NCBI GenBank assembly: GCA_964512095.1
Contig: CAZEIH010000009.1
Span: forward strand, 21,599-85,598
Source: DTU013 sp964512095
GTDB taxonomy: Bacteria > Bacillota > Clostridia > Acetivibrionales > DTU013
DNA length: 64,000 nt
Reading direction: 5' to 3'
Shown one piece after another: positions 44,295 to 53,097 of the stretch (its first letter is position 1; each line of letters starts with the position of its first letter). The notes under the pieces are model-generated. The model was not told the DNA's origin and searched no databases. It was given only the letters and a program-made list of their open reading frames with translations. A program made the position numbers and the translations under genes.

Positions 44295-44522
44295 TCATTT
44301 CCCTGCCAAGTATAACCCCTTGTCCATATCCTTAATGAAGTATGTCAAATCATTGCTGTAATACAAATGCAGCTCATGTAACGCCCTTGTACACACTGTG
44401 TACAGCAGTCTTCTGTCCTCTTCCTTCGAATAATTACGCGAATCAGCGTTACTCACAATAACTGCGTCAAAGCTACCGATGTTCATATAGACATTGATTT
44501 TTGAAGCTCTTCGCTTTTTCAA
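44295..44522 (-). pseudogene. C-terminal fragment of a HelD/UvrD-like helicase
   Basis: 75 residues. FDAVIVSNADSRNYSKEEDR followed by LLYTVCTRALHELHLYY is the motif V/VI end of HelD-type (UvrD_C_2) helicases, in which a complete protein has over 700 residues. The motor and the N-terminal half are missing and no upstream match continues in any frame. It is a relic, not an active gene. Confidence 0.75.
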
Positions 44523-44671
44523 GTCTATTTATATACTATTTTCCTTACGGTAGGTACCCCTCAATACCTATTGCAGATACACACAATATCGCTGAAGATA
44601 ATTCATTCTATTGCTTCCCTCCTGGTGATACACTAATTTTGAAAATAAAGTAATGATAGGGAGGGTTTTAG

Positions 44672-46891
44672 ATGAAAAGGGTAATTCGCATGATAACAAC
44701 AGTATCATTGGTCATAGCGATGCTGTTCTCTATGACAGTATTATCGTCAGCACAAACTGCAGATAAGGAAGTGAAAGATGCTATGCAGACGACGGTCCTA
44801 CTGGTGGTAGCACCAAAGGATTTTGAGGATTTTGAAATATTCGAAACCAAAACAATCCTTGAAACAAATGGTGCAAAGGTAGTCATTGCAAGTACAACGA
44901 CAGACATGGCAACCGGATCCTACGGCAGGACACTGGTGCCTGACATTAAAATTTCCGATGCTAAAGCAACAGATTACGATGCCATAGTTATCGGAGGCGG
45001 AACGGGCATCTTTGAGCATATATGGGATAACAAGGATTTGCACAAGCTCGTGCAGGATGCTAATGAGCAGAAAATAACAATAGGTGCTATTTGCGCAGCT
45101 CCTGTGACACTGTCAAAGGCAGGCATAATGGATGGAGTCACAGCTACAATGTTCCCATGGGATGACGCTATAAAAGAGCTAACAAAGGGTGGAGCAATAT
45201 ATATAAATGACGAAGTAGTAGTCTCAGGTAATATTGTCACCGGAAGGAATGTTGACGCAACAAGGGCCTTCGCCTTAAAGCTTTGTGATATTCTGGGCAT
45301 AAGACCAACACAAAAAAACGTGCTCATGGTAATAGCTCCAAAGGATTTTGAAGATGTTGAGGTACTCACACCAAAAACCATCCTCGAGACGAACGGTGCA
45401 AAAGTCACAATCGCAAGTACAACTACTGACACTGCCTACGGTAGCCAGGGCTCTCAAATCGAACCCGACATTTCCATAAAGGATGCTAAGGCAAAGGATT
45501 ATGATGCAGTAGTAATTCCAGGTGGTACTGGTGTCGTAGGCGCCTTGTGGGATAACAAGGATCTTCACAAGCTGCTACAGGATGCCAACAAGCTCAATAT
45601 AACTATTGCTGCCATGTGTGCAGCACCGCCGACACTGTCAAAGGCTGGTATTATGAAAGATAAAGCTGCTACCATGTTCCCTTGGGAGGACGGCATAAAA
45701 GAGCTCGTGAATGGCGGCGCTATATATATTGATGATGAGGTCGTTGTAGCCGGCAATGTTGTGACAGCCCGCAACCCTCAGGCATCAGTGGAGTTTGGTA
45801 AAGCAATCGCAAAGGAACTTGGACTGATGGGCAAATCAAAAAAGGCACTAATGGTCATATCCCCTACTGATTTTATGGACTCTGAATTGTTTGAGCCCAA
45901 GGCTATACTGGAGGCAAGCGGTGTTATTGTAACTGTAGCATCCACAACCAAAGAGACAGCAAAGGGTATGCTTGGGGGAACCTATACACCGGATATCACA
46001 ATAAACCAGGCAAGTGCAGATAATTATGATGCACTTATTATTGTCGGCGGAAATGGTGTTCCGGGCTCGCTCTGGTACAATGACGATCTACATGAGCTGA
46101 TCCGTGAAACCAATTTCCAAAGCAAGATAGTATCAGCAATCTGTGTGGCACCTGTTACTTTATCAAAAGCAGGCATAATGAGAAACAAAAACGCAACCAT
46201 GTACCCTTGGGATGAAGCAATAGCGGAGTTAACAAGACATGGTGCAAACTATATTAACGAAGAAGTGGTCGTCTCCGGTAATATTGTAACCGGCAGAAAT
46301 CCAGATGCATCAAGGGCATTTGGCCTGAAGCTTGCCGAGATGCTGGCTTGTGGTAAGGAACAAAAAGACGTGCTACTAGTCGTTTCCCAAAAGGACTACG
46401 AGGATAGAGAATTATTCTCACCTAAAACTCTACTGGAAATGAACGGCGCAAAGGTAACCATAGCAAGTGTCACAAGGGATGTAGCCAAAGGTATGTTCGG
46501 CAGTAGCATCACACCAGACATAGCGATAGCTGAAGCAAAGGCTACAGACTATGATGCAGTCATAGTAATTGGCGGCAACGGCTCCATAGCTGAATTGTGG
46601 GATAACGAAGATCTACATCGGCTTTTAAAAGAAGCAAGCAACCAGAATAGCATTGTAGGTGCAATCTGTGGAGCTCCTCCTGTACTAACAAAGGCCGGCA
46701 TAATGTCGGGCAGAAAAGCTACAATGTTTCCGTGGGACGATGGAATTACAGCCTTAAAGGCAGACAAAGGCGTGGTTTATGTTGACGAAGAGGTAGTTGT
46801 ATCAAGAAATATTATAACAGGAAGAAATGCAGATGCCTCTGAAGCATTCGGACTGGAGCTTTGCCAGATGCTTGATATACTGAACAAGTAA
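44672..46891 (+). CDS. Secreted protein with four tandem DJ-1/PfpI domains
   Basis: 739 residues. Signal peptide (RVIRMITTVSLVIAMLFSM, cut near residue 28), then four DJ-1/PfpI domains of about 175 residues. Each begins with a VLLVVAPKDFEDFE-like strand, near residues 42, 215, 390 and 565. The nucleophile cysteines, in AICAAP, AMCAAP, AICVAP and AICGAP, are C141, C316, C491 and C666, exactly 175 apart. The helper glutamate and the ATMFPWDD and DEVVVSGNIVTGRN stretches recur in each. Single-domain relatives include deglycase/chaperone-like and PfpI proteases, so the activity is unknown. ATG follows GGGAGGG. A strong terminator lies downstream, then an AraC gene on the same strand. Confidence 0.9.
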   Translation: MKRVIRMITTVSLVIAMLFSMTVLSSAQTADKEVKDAMQTTVLLVVAPKDFEDFEIFETKTILETNGAKVVIASTTTDMATGSYGRTLVPDIKISDAKATDYDAIVIGGGTGIFEHIWDNKDLHKLVQDANEQKITIGAICAAPVTLSKAGIMDGVTATMFPWDDAIKELTKGGAIYINDEVVVSGNIVTGRNVDATRAFALKLCDILGIRPTQKNVLMVIAPKDFEDVEVLTPKTILETNGAKVTIASTTTDTAYGSQGSQIEPDISIKDAKAKDYDAVVIPGGTGVVGALWDNKDLHKLLQDANKLNITIAAMCAAPPTLSKAGIMKDKAATMFPWEDGIKELVNGGAIYIDDEVVVAGNVVTARNPQASVEFGKAIAKELGLMGKSKKALMVISPTDFMDSELFEPKAILEASGVIVTVASTTKETAKGMLGGTYTPDITINQASADNYDALIIVGGNGVPGSLWYNDDLHELIRETNFQSKIVSAICVAPVTLSKAGIMRNKNATMYPWDEAIAELTRHGANYINEEVVVSGNIVTGRNPDASRAFGLKLAEMLACGKEQKDVLLVVSQKDYEDRELFSPKTLLEMNGAKVTIASVTRDVAKGMFGSSITPDIAIAEAKATDYDAVIVIGGNGSIAELWDNEDLHRLLKEASNQNSIVGAICGAPPVLTKAGIMSGRKATMFPWDDGITALKADKGVVYVDEEVVVSRNIITGRNADASEAFGLELCQMLDILNK

Positions 46892-46907
46892 TTATACCTC
46901 GAACTGA

Positions 46908-47008
46908 AGTCAATTTACTTCGCTCAGGGAGTTAGGAGGAGACTGAACTCCACCTGACCTTCATTCATCGCCGACCTATGGAGGTCAGCGTCTTCTGAAG
47001 ACATAAAT
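46908..47008 (-). repeat. Interspersed palindromic element, copy E (inverted)
   Basis: Reverse-complement orientation relative to copy A and almost complete: TTCGCTCAGGGAGTTAGGAG, GACTGAACTCCACCTGACC, CGCCGACC and GCGTCTTCTGAAGACATAAA. It follows the stop of the four-domain DJ-1 gene and precedes its terminator. Confidence 0.8.
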
Positions 47009-47028
47009 AAAGTTAATAATGGCTTATG

Positions 47029-47063
47029 AAAAATCTCAAGAGATACATTCTCTTGGGATTTTT
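47029..47063 (+). terminator. Terminator after the DJ-1-repeat gene
   Basis: Stem AAAAATCTCAAGAGA/TCTCTTGGGATTTTT (one G-U pair) with loop TACAT and a T-run. It follows repeat copy E. Confidence 0.85.
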
Positions 47064-47182
47064 CTATACCGAAAATAATCTCTCTTTTATCCCAAATTAA
47101 TCTACTCTTTTTTATGTCTATATTTTGATATACTCACATTATCCTATAAAGTAACAAATATGTAACACAGGGTGATGGGTTT

Positions 47183-48097
47183 ATGAATCTTACAACTATC
47201 GGAAGGGAAAAATTACAGGGCTATAGATTTAACCTCTGCTGCAGTGAAGAAGGCGCGCTAGACCCCAATAAGGGATATAAAGAGGCGTTAAGGGTGATAT
47301 TTATAGAAGAGGGCAGTGGCATAATCAAAATTGGCGGCAATAGGCATGTCTTCACTGCACCTGTGGTATTTTGCTTTAACGAGCTTGATGTCTTTGAATT
47401 CGGGAATCATAGCAGTTGCCGTTTTAAAACCTTGTGGTTCCATCCTGATATCATAAATATTACCTTTGATTTCGAGAGAATACGCATAAAAGACAATGAA
47501 CTTACTCATACGGAGCTGCAGGATATTTACTGGATGCATCCTTTCTGTCGCAGACAGGAGGGCTTTACAGGACAGCTTAACATCGGCCTTGGTGTTGCCA
47601 GGCGTATAGCAGCAATTTTTGAATCCATTGAAAGCCAGCTCGCTAATCAGCCTGACTGTTACTGGCCTTGCAGAAGCCGTTCCTTCGTAATAGAACTGTT
47701 ATTTTTACTAACAAATCTAGAAAAGCAGTCACACTCCATGGAATATATCGTGCTTCAAGGAGATAATGATGGTATAGATGAGGTTATACAGTATCTCCAT
47801 GCCAATTATAGCAAAAGAATAACACTTGCACAGCTGACAAGAAACTTTCATATAAACAGGACGTCTCTAAGCAGAGATTTTCTTGAAACAACAGGCCTAA
47901 CTATCATGGCTTACCTAATGAAGCTGCGTCTTTTCATTGCTTCACAGATGCTAAAGGATACTACCCTACCTGTGTGTGAAATATATGGCCGGGTAGGCTT
48001 CAATGATGCAGCCCACTTTGGCCGGCAATTCAAAAAGCATTACGAATTATCTCCCAGTGAATACAGAAAACTCAACAATTGGCTTATAGCAGTGTGA
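47183..48097 (+). CDS. AraC-family transcriptional regulator
   Basis: 304 residues. An N-terminal cupin-like sensor (RVIFIEEGSGIIKIGGNRHV, residues 34-60) is followed by a C-terminal double helix-turn-helix: ITLAQLTRNFHINRTSLSRD near residue 213 and PVCEIYGRVGFNDAAHFGRQ near residue 262. It probably responds to a small ligand. Location after the DJ-1 gene on the only plus-strand block suggests but does not prove a link. ATG at 47183 with a modest AGGG site. Confidence 0.9.
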   Translation: MNLTTIGREKLQGYRFNLCCSEEGALDPNKGYKEALRVIFIEEGSGIIKIGGNRHVFTAPVVFCFNELDVFEFGNHSSCRFKTLWFHPDIINITFDFERIRIKDNELTHTELQDIYWMHPFCRRQEGFTGQLNIGLGVARRIAAIFESIESQLANQPDCYWPCRSRSFVIELLFLLTNLEKQSHSMEYIVLQGDNDGIDEVIQYLHANYSKRITLAQLTRNFHINRTSLSRDFLETTGLTIMAYLMKLRLFIASQMLKDTTLPVCEIYGRVGFNDAAHFGRQFKKHYELSPSEYRKLNNWLIAV

Positions 48098-48166
48098 TTC
48101 CACCTTCTGTATATAAGTGGCCTATGGTATTCCCTCCATTTTCCGTGCCATATTCTTGATTTCCCC

Positions 48167-48210
48167 AAAAAATACGGCATAGCCGCTATCAACGACTATG
48201 CCGATTTTTT
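48167..48210. terminator. Bidirectional terminator between araC-type gene and groEL
   Basis: AATACGGCATAG/CTATGCCG arms with an A-run on the left and T-run on the right. It ends the plus-strand araC-type transcript and the minus-strand groESL transcript. Confidence 0.85.
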
Positions 48211-48270
48211 AGAGATTGTATATTCCATTCTGACTGGTCCAAATGCCTGTCATTTCTTACTTGTTACTTC

Positions 48271-49899
48271 TTAGTACATGCCGCCCATTCCACCTGGTGC
48301 TCCTGCGGGCATCTGTGGCTCTGGTTCCGGTTTGTCAGCTACGACACTCTCGGTGGTAAGAACCATTGCTGCTACTGAAGCAGCGTTCTGCAGTGCGGAT
48401 CTTGTGACCTTTGTAGGATCTACAATACCAGTACCAATCATATCTATATATTCTTCCTTAAGTACATCATAGCCTATCCCTGCAGCACTGTTCTTAACCT
48501 TATCCACAATTACTGAGCCTTCCAAGCCTGCATTATCAGCTATCTGCCTAATGGGCTCCTCAAGAGACTTGATTATGATCTGAATACCTGTCTTTTCATC
48601 ACCGCTGGTTGTTTTCAAAAGCTCTGTAACCTTGGGAATAGCGTTGACATATGCTGTACCACCGCCTGCAACGATGCCTTCTTCAACTGCGGCCTTTGTT
48701 GCAGCAAGGGCATCCTCGATACGGAGCTTCTTTTCCTTCATTTCAGTTTCAGTAGCTGCGCCTACCTGGATAACTGCTACGCCGCCTGCCAGCTTTGCAA
48801 GTCGTTCCTGGAGTTTTTCTTTGTCAAAATCAGAAGTGGTCTCTTCAATCTGAGATTTTATTGAGCCGATTCTCTTTTTGATTTCATCCTGGCTGCCTGC
48901 ACCGTCAACAATGATAGTGTTTTCCTTCTGAACCTTTATCTGTCTTGCTTTACCAAGCTGCTCAATTGTTGTCTCCTTCAGATCCAGTCCGAGTTCATCA
49001 GTGATAACCTCGCCGCCTGTCAGGATAGCTATATCTCTGAGCATTTCCTTCCTTCTGTCCCCAAAGCCTGGTGCCTTAACAGCAACACAGTTGAAGGTGC
49101 CACGCAATTTGTTAAGTATCAATGTGGTGAGAGCTTCGCCTTCTATGTCTTCAGCGATAATGAGGAGCTTCTTACCGGACTGTACGATTTGCTCAAGAAG
49201 TGGTAGGAGATCCTGAATGCTGCTGAGTTTCTTGTCGGTAATGAGGATATATGGATCATCAAGGATGGCTTCCATCTTATCAGTATCAGTCACCATGTAA
49301 GCTGAAATGTAACCCCTGTCAAACTGCATACCTTCAACGACTTCCAGGCTTGTTCCCATTGTCTTGGATTCTTCAACAGTGATAACACCGTCATTTGTTA
49401 CTTTTTCCATAGCATCGGAAATAAGCTGGCCTATAACTTCATCATTGGCAGAAATAGCTGCAACTCTTGCAATATCTTCCTTGCCTTTGACTTTTCTGCT
49501 ATTATCCTTAATCGCGTCGACTGCTACATCAACTGCATTTGCCAAACCCCTTTTAAGAATCATTGGGTTCGCACCTGCTGCAACATTCTTCAGGCCTTCT
49601 CTAATAATTGCCTGTGCAAGCAGTGTTGCTGTAGTAGTACCATCACCTGCAACGTCATTTGTCTTTGTAGCTACTTCCTTTACGAGCTGTGCGCCCATGT
49701 TTTCAAACTTGTCTTCTAGTTCGATCTCCTTAGCGATAGTAACGCCATCATTTGTGATCATAGGTGAACCAAATTTTTTATCAAGAACTACGTTCCTTCC
49801 CTTTGGTCCAAGTGTAATTTTAACTGTATCAGCCAGCTGATTAACTCCGCTTTCTAGTGCACGCCTGGCTTCTTCTCCGAATTTGATTTCTTTTGACAT
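48271..49899 (-). CDS. groEL: Chaperonin GroEL
   Basis: 542 residues. Opens KEIKFGEEARRALESGVNQL and includes the ATP-binding GDGTTTATLLA near residue 86. The C-terminus reads EPQMPAGAPGGMGGMY, the Gly/Met-rich tail. Tetradecamer that folds proteins with GroES in the cytosol. ATG follows AGGAGG. 50 bp after groES, terminated by the hairpin at 48167-48210. Confidence 0.99.
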   Translation of the reverse strand: MSKEIKFGEEARRALESGVNQLADTVKITLGPKGRNVVLDKKFGSPMITNDGVTIAKEIELEDKFENMGAQLVKEVATKTNDVAGDGTTTATLLAQAIIREGLKNVAAGANPMILKRGLANAVDVAVDAIKDNSRKVKGKEDIARVAAISANDEVIGQLISDAMEKVTNDGVITVEESKTMGTSLEVVEGMQFDRGYISAYMVTDTDKMEAILDDPYILITDKKLSSIQDLLPLLEQIVQSGKKLLIIAEDIEGEALTTLILNKLRGTFNCVAVKAPGFGDRRKEMLRDIAILTGGEVITDELGLDLKETTIEQLGKARQIKVQKENTIIVDGAGSQDEIKKRIGSIKSQIEETTSDFDKEKLQERLAKLAGGVAVIQVGAATETEMKEKKLRIEDALAATKAAVEEGIVAGGGTAYVNAIPKVTELLKTTSGDEKTGIQIIIKSLEEPIRQIADNAGLEGSVIVDKVKNSAAGIGYDVLKEEYIDMIGTGIVDPTKVTRSALQNAASVAAMVLTTESVVADKPEPEPQMPAGAPGGMGGMY

Positions 49900-49949
49900 A
49901 TGTTTTATGCCTCCTTGTCAGCAATTAATTATCAAACGATTACTGGTCT

Positions 49950-50237
49950 TTAGTCGACTATCGCCAGAATATCGCTCTGCTTGAGTATAGTGTACTCAAC
50001 ATCGTCTATTTTGACTTCTGTACCAGCATATTTGCTTATAAGTACTTTGTCACCCACCTTGACTTCCATCTTGATTTCTCTGCCCTTGTCATCATATCCA
50101 CCCGGACCCGCAGCTACAATTTCTGCAACCTGTGGCTTTTCCTTTGCACTGCCTGGAAGAACAATACCACCCTTTGTTGTCTCTTCGCTTTCTAGCATTT
50201 TGATAACTACTCTTTCACCTAATGGTTTTATTTTCAT
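49950..50237 (-). CDS. groES: Co-chaperonin GroES
   Basis: 95 residues. KIKPLGERVVIKMLESEETT and the mobile loop KGGIVLPGSAKEKP (residues 22-35) are typical, and VGDKVLISKYAGTEVKID follows. It caps GroEL. ATG at 50237, after AAAGGAGG. First gene of the groESL operon, with a CIRCE operator between it and the promoter. Confidence 0.99.
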   Translation of the reverse strand: MKIKPLGERVVIKMLESEETTKGGIVLPGSAKEKPQVAEIVAAGPGGYDDKGREIKMEVKVGDKVLISKYAGTEVKIDDVEYTILKQSDILAIVD

Positions 50238-50268
50238 AAGGTTACCTCCTTTAGTTTTTTACATTTTG

Positions 50269-50295
50269 TTAGCACTCATTGATATCGAGTGCTAA
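50269..50295 (-). promoter_or_regulatory. CIRCE operator (HrcA-binding site)
   Basis: Exact TTAGCACTC-N9-GAGTGCTAA (50269-50277 and 50287-50295). HrcA binds CIRCE and represses groESL without heat stress. Confidence 0.97.
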
Positions 50296-50300
50296 TCATA

Positions 50301-50330
50301 ATAATAATATATTATCCATTTCATAATCAA
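50301..50330 (-). promoter_or_regulatory. groESL promoter
   Basis: Minus strand: -35 TTGATT (50330-50325), 18-nt spacer, -10 TATTAT (50306-50301), directly upstream of CIRCE so bound HrcA would block it. Confidence 0.55.
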
Positions 50331-50416
50331 ATATGTATTTTTTCTAAAATGTGCCGTTTTTAAAGGAATAGGTATGATTATCTAACTTTTTTATGAAATC
50401 TCATCGTTTTTCATTT

Positions 50417-51199
50417 TTATGCTCGCTTTTTCAATTCTTCATATATATTGTTCAATGACATTCCCTTTTGTGCAAGGAGAACCATTATATGATAGAACAG
50501 ATCTGCAATTTCAGCACCTATATCCTCCAACGTACCATTTTTAGAAGCAATAATCACCTCACAAGCTTCCTCTCCAACTTTTTTAAGTATCTTATCAAGG
50601 CCCTTTGTAAAAAGATAATTGGTATATGAGCCCTCCTTGGGATTGGCTAGTCTGTCGCATATAACATGGAATACCTCTCCCAGAACTTTAGGGTCAGTCA
50701 TACTGTCAGACCCAGCTTCAGGAGTATACTCTGCAGCGTTTTCAGCAACGACCATCTCCCCCATCTCACTGTTAGAAGTATGTATGGCTTCTTTGCCCTC
50801 AACATCAGTAGCCGAATCTGCGTCTTTTCCCGAATCTGTATCAGTAGCCATATCTGCGCCAGCCCTCAGCTCATCAGCCTCTAGCCTAGTAAAAAAGCAT
50901 GAGCGGTGACCTGTATGGCACGCCACTCCGGTCTGATCCGCTTTCACCAGCAGCGTATCACCATCGCAATCAATGCTGATGCTCCTAACCTTCTGATAAT
51001 GGCCAGAGGTCTCACCCTTGAGCCATAGCTTTTGTCTGCTTCTGCTGTAATAGTGGACTAAACCTGTCTCAATTGTCTTCCTCAAGGACTCCTCGTTCAT
51101 ATACGCCAGCATCAGCACCTCATCAGTTCTGATATCCTGGGTCACTACCGGAACAAGGCCATCCGAGTTGTACTTTACCATATCTAGAATGTTTGCCAT
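50417..51199 (-). CDS. hisI: Bifunctional phosphoribosyl-AMP cyclohydrolase / phosphoribosyl-ATP pyrophosphatase
   Basis: 260 residues, HisIE fusion. HisI domain (residues 1-107) with the metal site in ISIDCDGDTLLVKADQTGVAC. HisE domain (about 172-260) with KVGEEACEVIIASKNG. They carry out steps 2 and 3 of histidine synthesis. A polar linker (residues 108-171, rich in D/E/S/T/A) joins the domains and is unusually long: a typical HisIE is about 200-210 residues. It starts 1 nt after the hisF stop and is the last gene of the operon. Confidence 0.95.
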   Translation of the reverse strand: MANILDMVKYNSDGLVPVVTQDIRTDEVLMLAYMNEESLRKTIETGLVHYYSRSRQKLWLKGETSGHYQKVRSISIDCDGDTLLVKADQTGVACHTGHRSCFFTRLEADELRAGADMATDTDSGKDADSATDVEGKEAIHTSNSEMGEMVVAENAAEYTPEAGSDSMTDPKVLGEVFHVICDRLANPKEGSYTNYLFTKGLDKILKKVGEEACEVIIASKNGTLEDIGAEIADLFYHIMVLLAQKGMSLNNIYEELKKRA

Positions 51200-51200
51200 T

Positions 51201-51962
51201 TCATGCCCTCACTTCTATACCTTTTTCTTTCAGATACTCTTTAACATCACATATCTCCAGCTCCCTAAAGTGGAAGAGCGAAGCTGCTAGTGCCGCATCA
51301 GCCTTTCCTTCGGTGAGTGCTTCGTAAAAGTGCTCAATCCTCCCTGCTCCTCCTGAGGCTATTACAGGTATATCGACACTTTCAGAAACTGCTCTTGTTA
51401 GCTCTATATCATACCCATTCTTTGTACCATCACAATCCATACTTGTTAGAAGTATTTCCCCTGCTCCCAGCTTCTCAGCTTGAATCGCCCATTCAACTAC
51501 ATCCTTTTGAGCATTGACACGTCCACCGTTCAGATAGACATCCCAACCGCTCCCACCTGCCCGTCTTTTAGCATCGATAGCCACTACTACGCATTGGCTT
51601 CCAAACTCCTTAGCTGCCTCAGATACCAGTTCAGGTCTCACTATAGCAGCTGAATTGACAGATACCTTGTCTGCTCCAGCCTTAAGTATCTCCCTAAAAT
51701 CCTCCAGGGTCCTGATACCGCCCCCTACTGTGAATGGAATAGAAACATGTTCTGCCACCCGGCGGACCACATCTACCATTATGCCCCTTGCATCTGCTGT
51801 TGCAGTAATATCAAGAAATGTCAGTTCATCAGCCCCAGCCTTATCATAAAATGTAGCATTCTCAACAGGGTCCCCTGCATCCTTGAAATTAATGAAATTA
51901 ACTCCTTTTACGACTCTTCCGCCTAAAACATCAAGGCATGGTATTATTCTTTTTTCACTCAT
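51201..51962 (-). CDS. hisF: Imidazole glycerol phosphate synthase cyclase subunit HisF
   Basis: 253 residues from ATG 51962 (SEKRIIPCLDVLGGRVVKG). Catalytic aspartates lie in IPCLDV and VVAIDAKR, and phosphate-binding GGGIRT and IASGGAG are present. The (beta/alpha)8 cyclase makes IGP and AICAR from PRFAR using ammonia from the partner HisH, which is not encoded here. The AAGGGG ribosome site belongs to the first unit of the adjoining 7-bp array. Confidence 0.96.
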   Translation of the reverse strand: MSEKRIIPCLDVLGGRVVKGVNFINFKDAGDPVENATFYDKAGADELTFLDITATADARGIMVDVVRRVAEHVSIPFTVGGGIRTLEDFREILKAGADKVSVNSAAIVRPELVSEAAKEFGSQCVVVAIDAKRRAGGSGWDVYLNGGRVNAQKDVVEWAIQAEKLGAGEILLTSMDCDGTKNGYDIELTRAVSESVDIPVIASGGAGRIEHFYEALTEGKADAALAASLFHFRELEICDVKEYLKEKGIEVRA

Positions 51963-52281
51963 CCTCTTCACCCCTTACCTCTTACTTCTTACTTTTTACC
52001 CCTTACCTCTTACCCCTTACTTCTTACCCCTTACTTCTTACTTCTTACTTCTTACCCCTTACTTCTTACCTCTTACCCCTTACCTCTTACCTCTTACTTC
52101 TTACTTCTTACCTCTTACCTCTTACTTCTTACCTCTTTACCCCTTACCTCTTACTTCTTACCTCTTACCTCTTACTTCTTACTTCTTACCCCTTACTTCT
52201 TACCTCATACTTCTTACCTCTTACCTCTTTACCCCTTACCTCTTACTTCTTACCTCTTTACCCCTTACCTCTTACTTCTTA
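51963..52281. repeat. Heptanucleotide tandem array between hisA and hisF
   Basis: About 44 units of TTACCTC, TTACTTC or TTACCCC in mixed order with a few 8-nt slips (the CTTTACC units). On the minus (his) strand they read GTAAGAG, GTAAGAA and GTAAGGG, a purine-rich tract with repeated AAGAGG- and AAGGGG-like motifs. It occupies nearly all of the gap between the two genes. Confidence 0.95.
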
Positions 52282-52300
52282 TTCATATATCCCAATGATT

Positions 52301-52362
52301 TATCTATGTCTTCAGAAGATGCTGACCTCTATCGGTCGGCGATTAATGACGACAAATTAATT
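52301..52362 (+). repeat. Interspersed palindromic element, copy F
   Basis: TATCTATGTCTTCAGAAGAT then GACCTCTATCGGTC, GGCGATTAATGAC and GACAAATTAATT, matching copy A's left half including its GACAAATTAATTAAC junction. It lies between the hisA stop and the 7-bp array. Confidence 0.75.
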
Positions 52363-52383
52363 GGAAATTATTTTGCTTGGAAA

Positions 52384-53097
52384 TTATTTTGCTGCAGCTA
52401 TAGCCTCTTTAAGATCAACATCGCCTGTGTAAAGAGCCTTTCCAACTATTGCCCCAGACACTCCAATATTCTTCAAATCCCTAATATCCTGCAGACTTGT
52501 AACTCCACCGGAGGCTATAACATCAACCCCCACCGCCTTGACCATTTCCTCCATCGCCTTAAGATTAGGCCCTTTTAGCATGCCATCCCTGGATATGTCG
52601 GTATATATGATGACACTTGCCCCCATCTCCTCCATCCTTTTGGCAAAGCTAATGGCCGAAAACTCGCTTGTCTTTGCCCATCCTTCAATGGCTACAAGCC
52701 CATCCTTTGCATCTATGGCTATCGCAAGATTTTTACCGAAGCTCTGAACAGCCTTCTTCACAAGCTCCTGATCATTAACTGCAGATGTGCCCAGAATCAC
52801 TCTTTCAATGCCCTTGCAAAGAATTATCTCAATTGCTTCAATTGTTCTGATGCCTCCCCCCAGTTGAACAGGTATCCCAAGCTTCACTGCCATTTCACTA
52901 ATCACAGCAGTGTTCTGAGGGCTTCCAAGCCTTGCTCCATCCAAATCCACTACATGGATATAATCAGCTCCAAGCTGCTCAAATTTGTATGCCATTTCCA
53001 CAGGGTTGTCAGAGTATACTGTCACATCATTAAACTTTCCCTGCACAAGTCTGACGCATTTGCCGTCCTTTATATCGATTGCTGGATAGATAATCAT
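52384..53097 (-). CDS. hisA: ProFAR isomerase HisA
   Basis: 237 residues from ATG 53097 (IIYPAIDIKDGKCVRLVQG), 5 nt after AGGAGTG; upstream in-frame codons give an unnatural extension. Catalytic aspartates in YPAIDIKDG and VIIYTDISRDGML, with VQLGGGIRT and DVIASGGV. A TIM barrel that isomerises ProFAR to PRFAR in step 4. It directly follows hisB, where hisH is normally found. Confidence 0.96.
   Translation of the reverse strand: MIIYPAIDIKDGKCVRLVQGKFNDVTVYSDNPVEMAYKFEQLGADYIHVVDLDGARLGSPQNTAVISEMAVKLGIPVQLGGGIRTIEAIEIILCKGIERVILGTSAVNDQELVKKAVQSFGKNLAIAIDAKDGLVAIEGWAKTSEFSAISFAKRMEEMGASVIIYTDISRDGMLKGPNLKAMEEMVKAVGVDVIASGGVTSLQDIRDLKNIGVSGAIVGKALYTGDVDLKEAIAAAK

Noticed and set aside
52301..52383. 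Possible hisH remnant between hisA and hisF
   Set aside because: The sequence is the interspersed repeat and the heptamer array; no glutaminase motif in any frame.
51883..52578. Long plus-strand ORFs across the heptamer array
   Set aside because: They are Leu/Thr/Ser/Tyr translations of the 7-bp repeat with no family.
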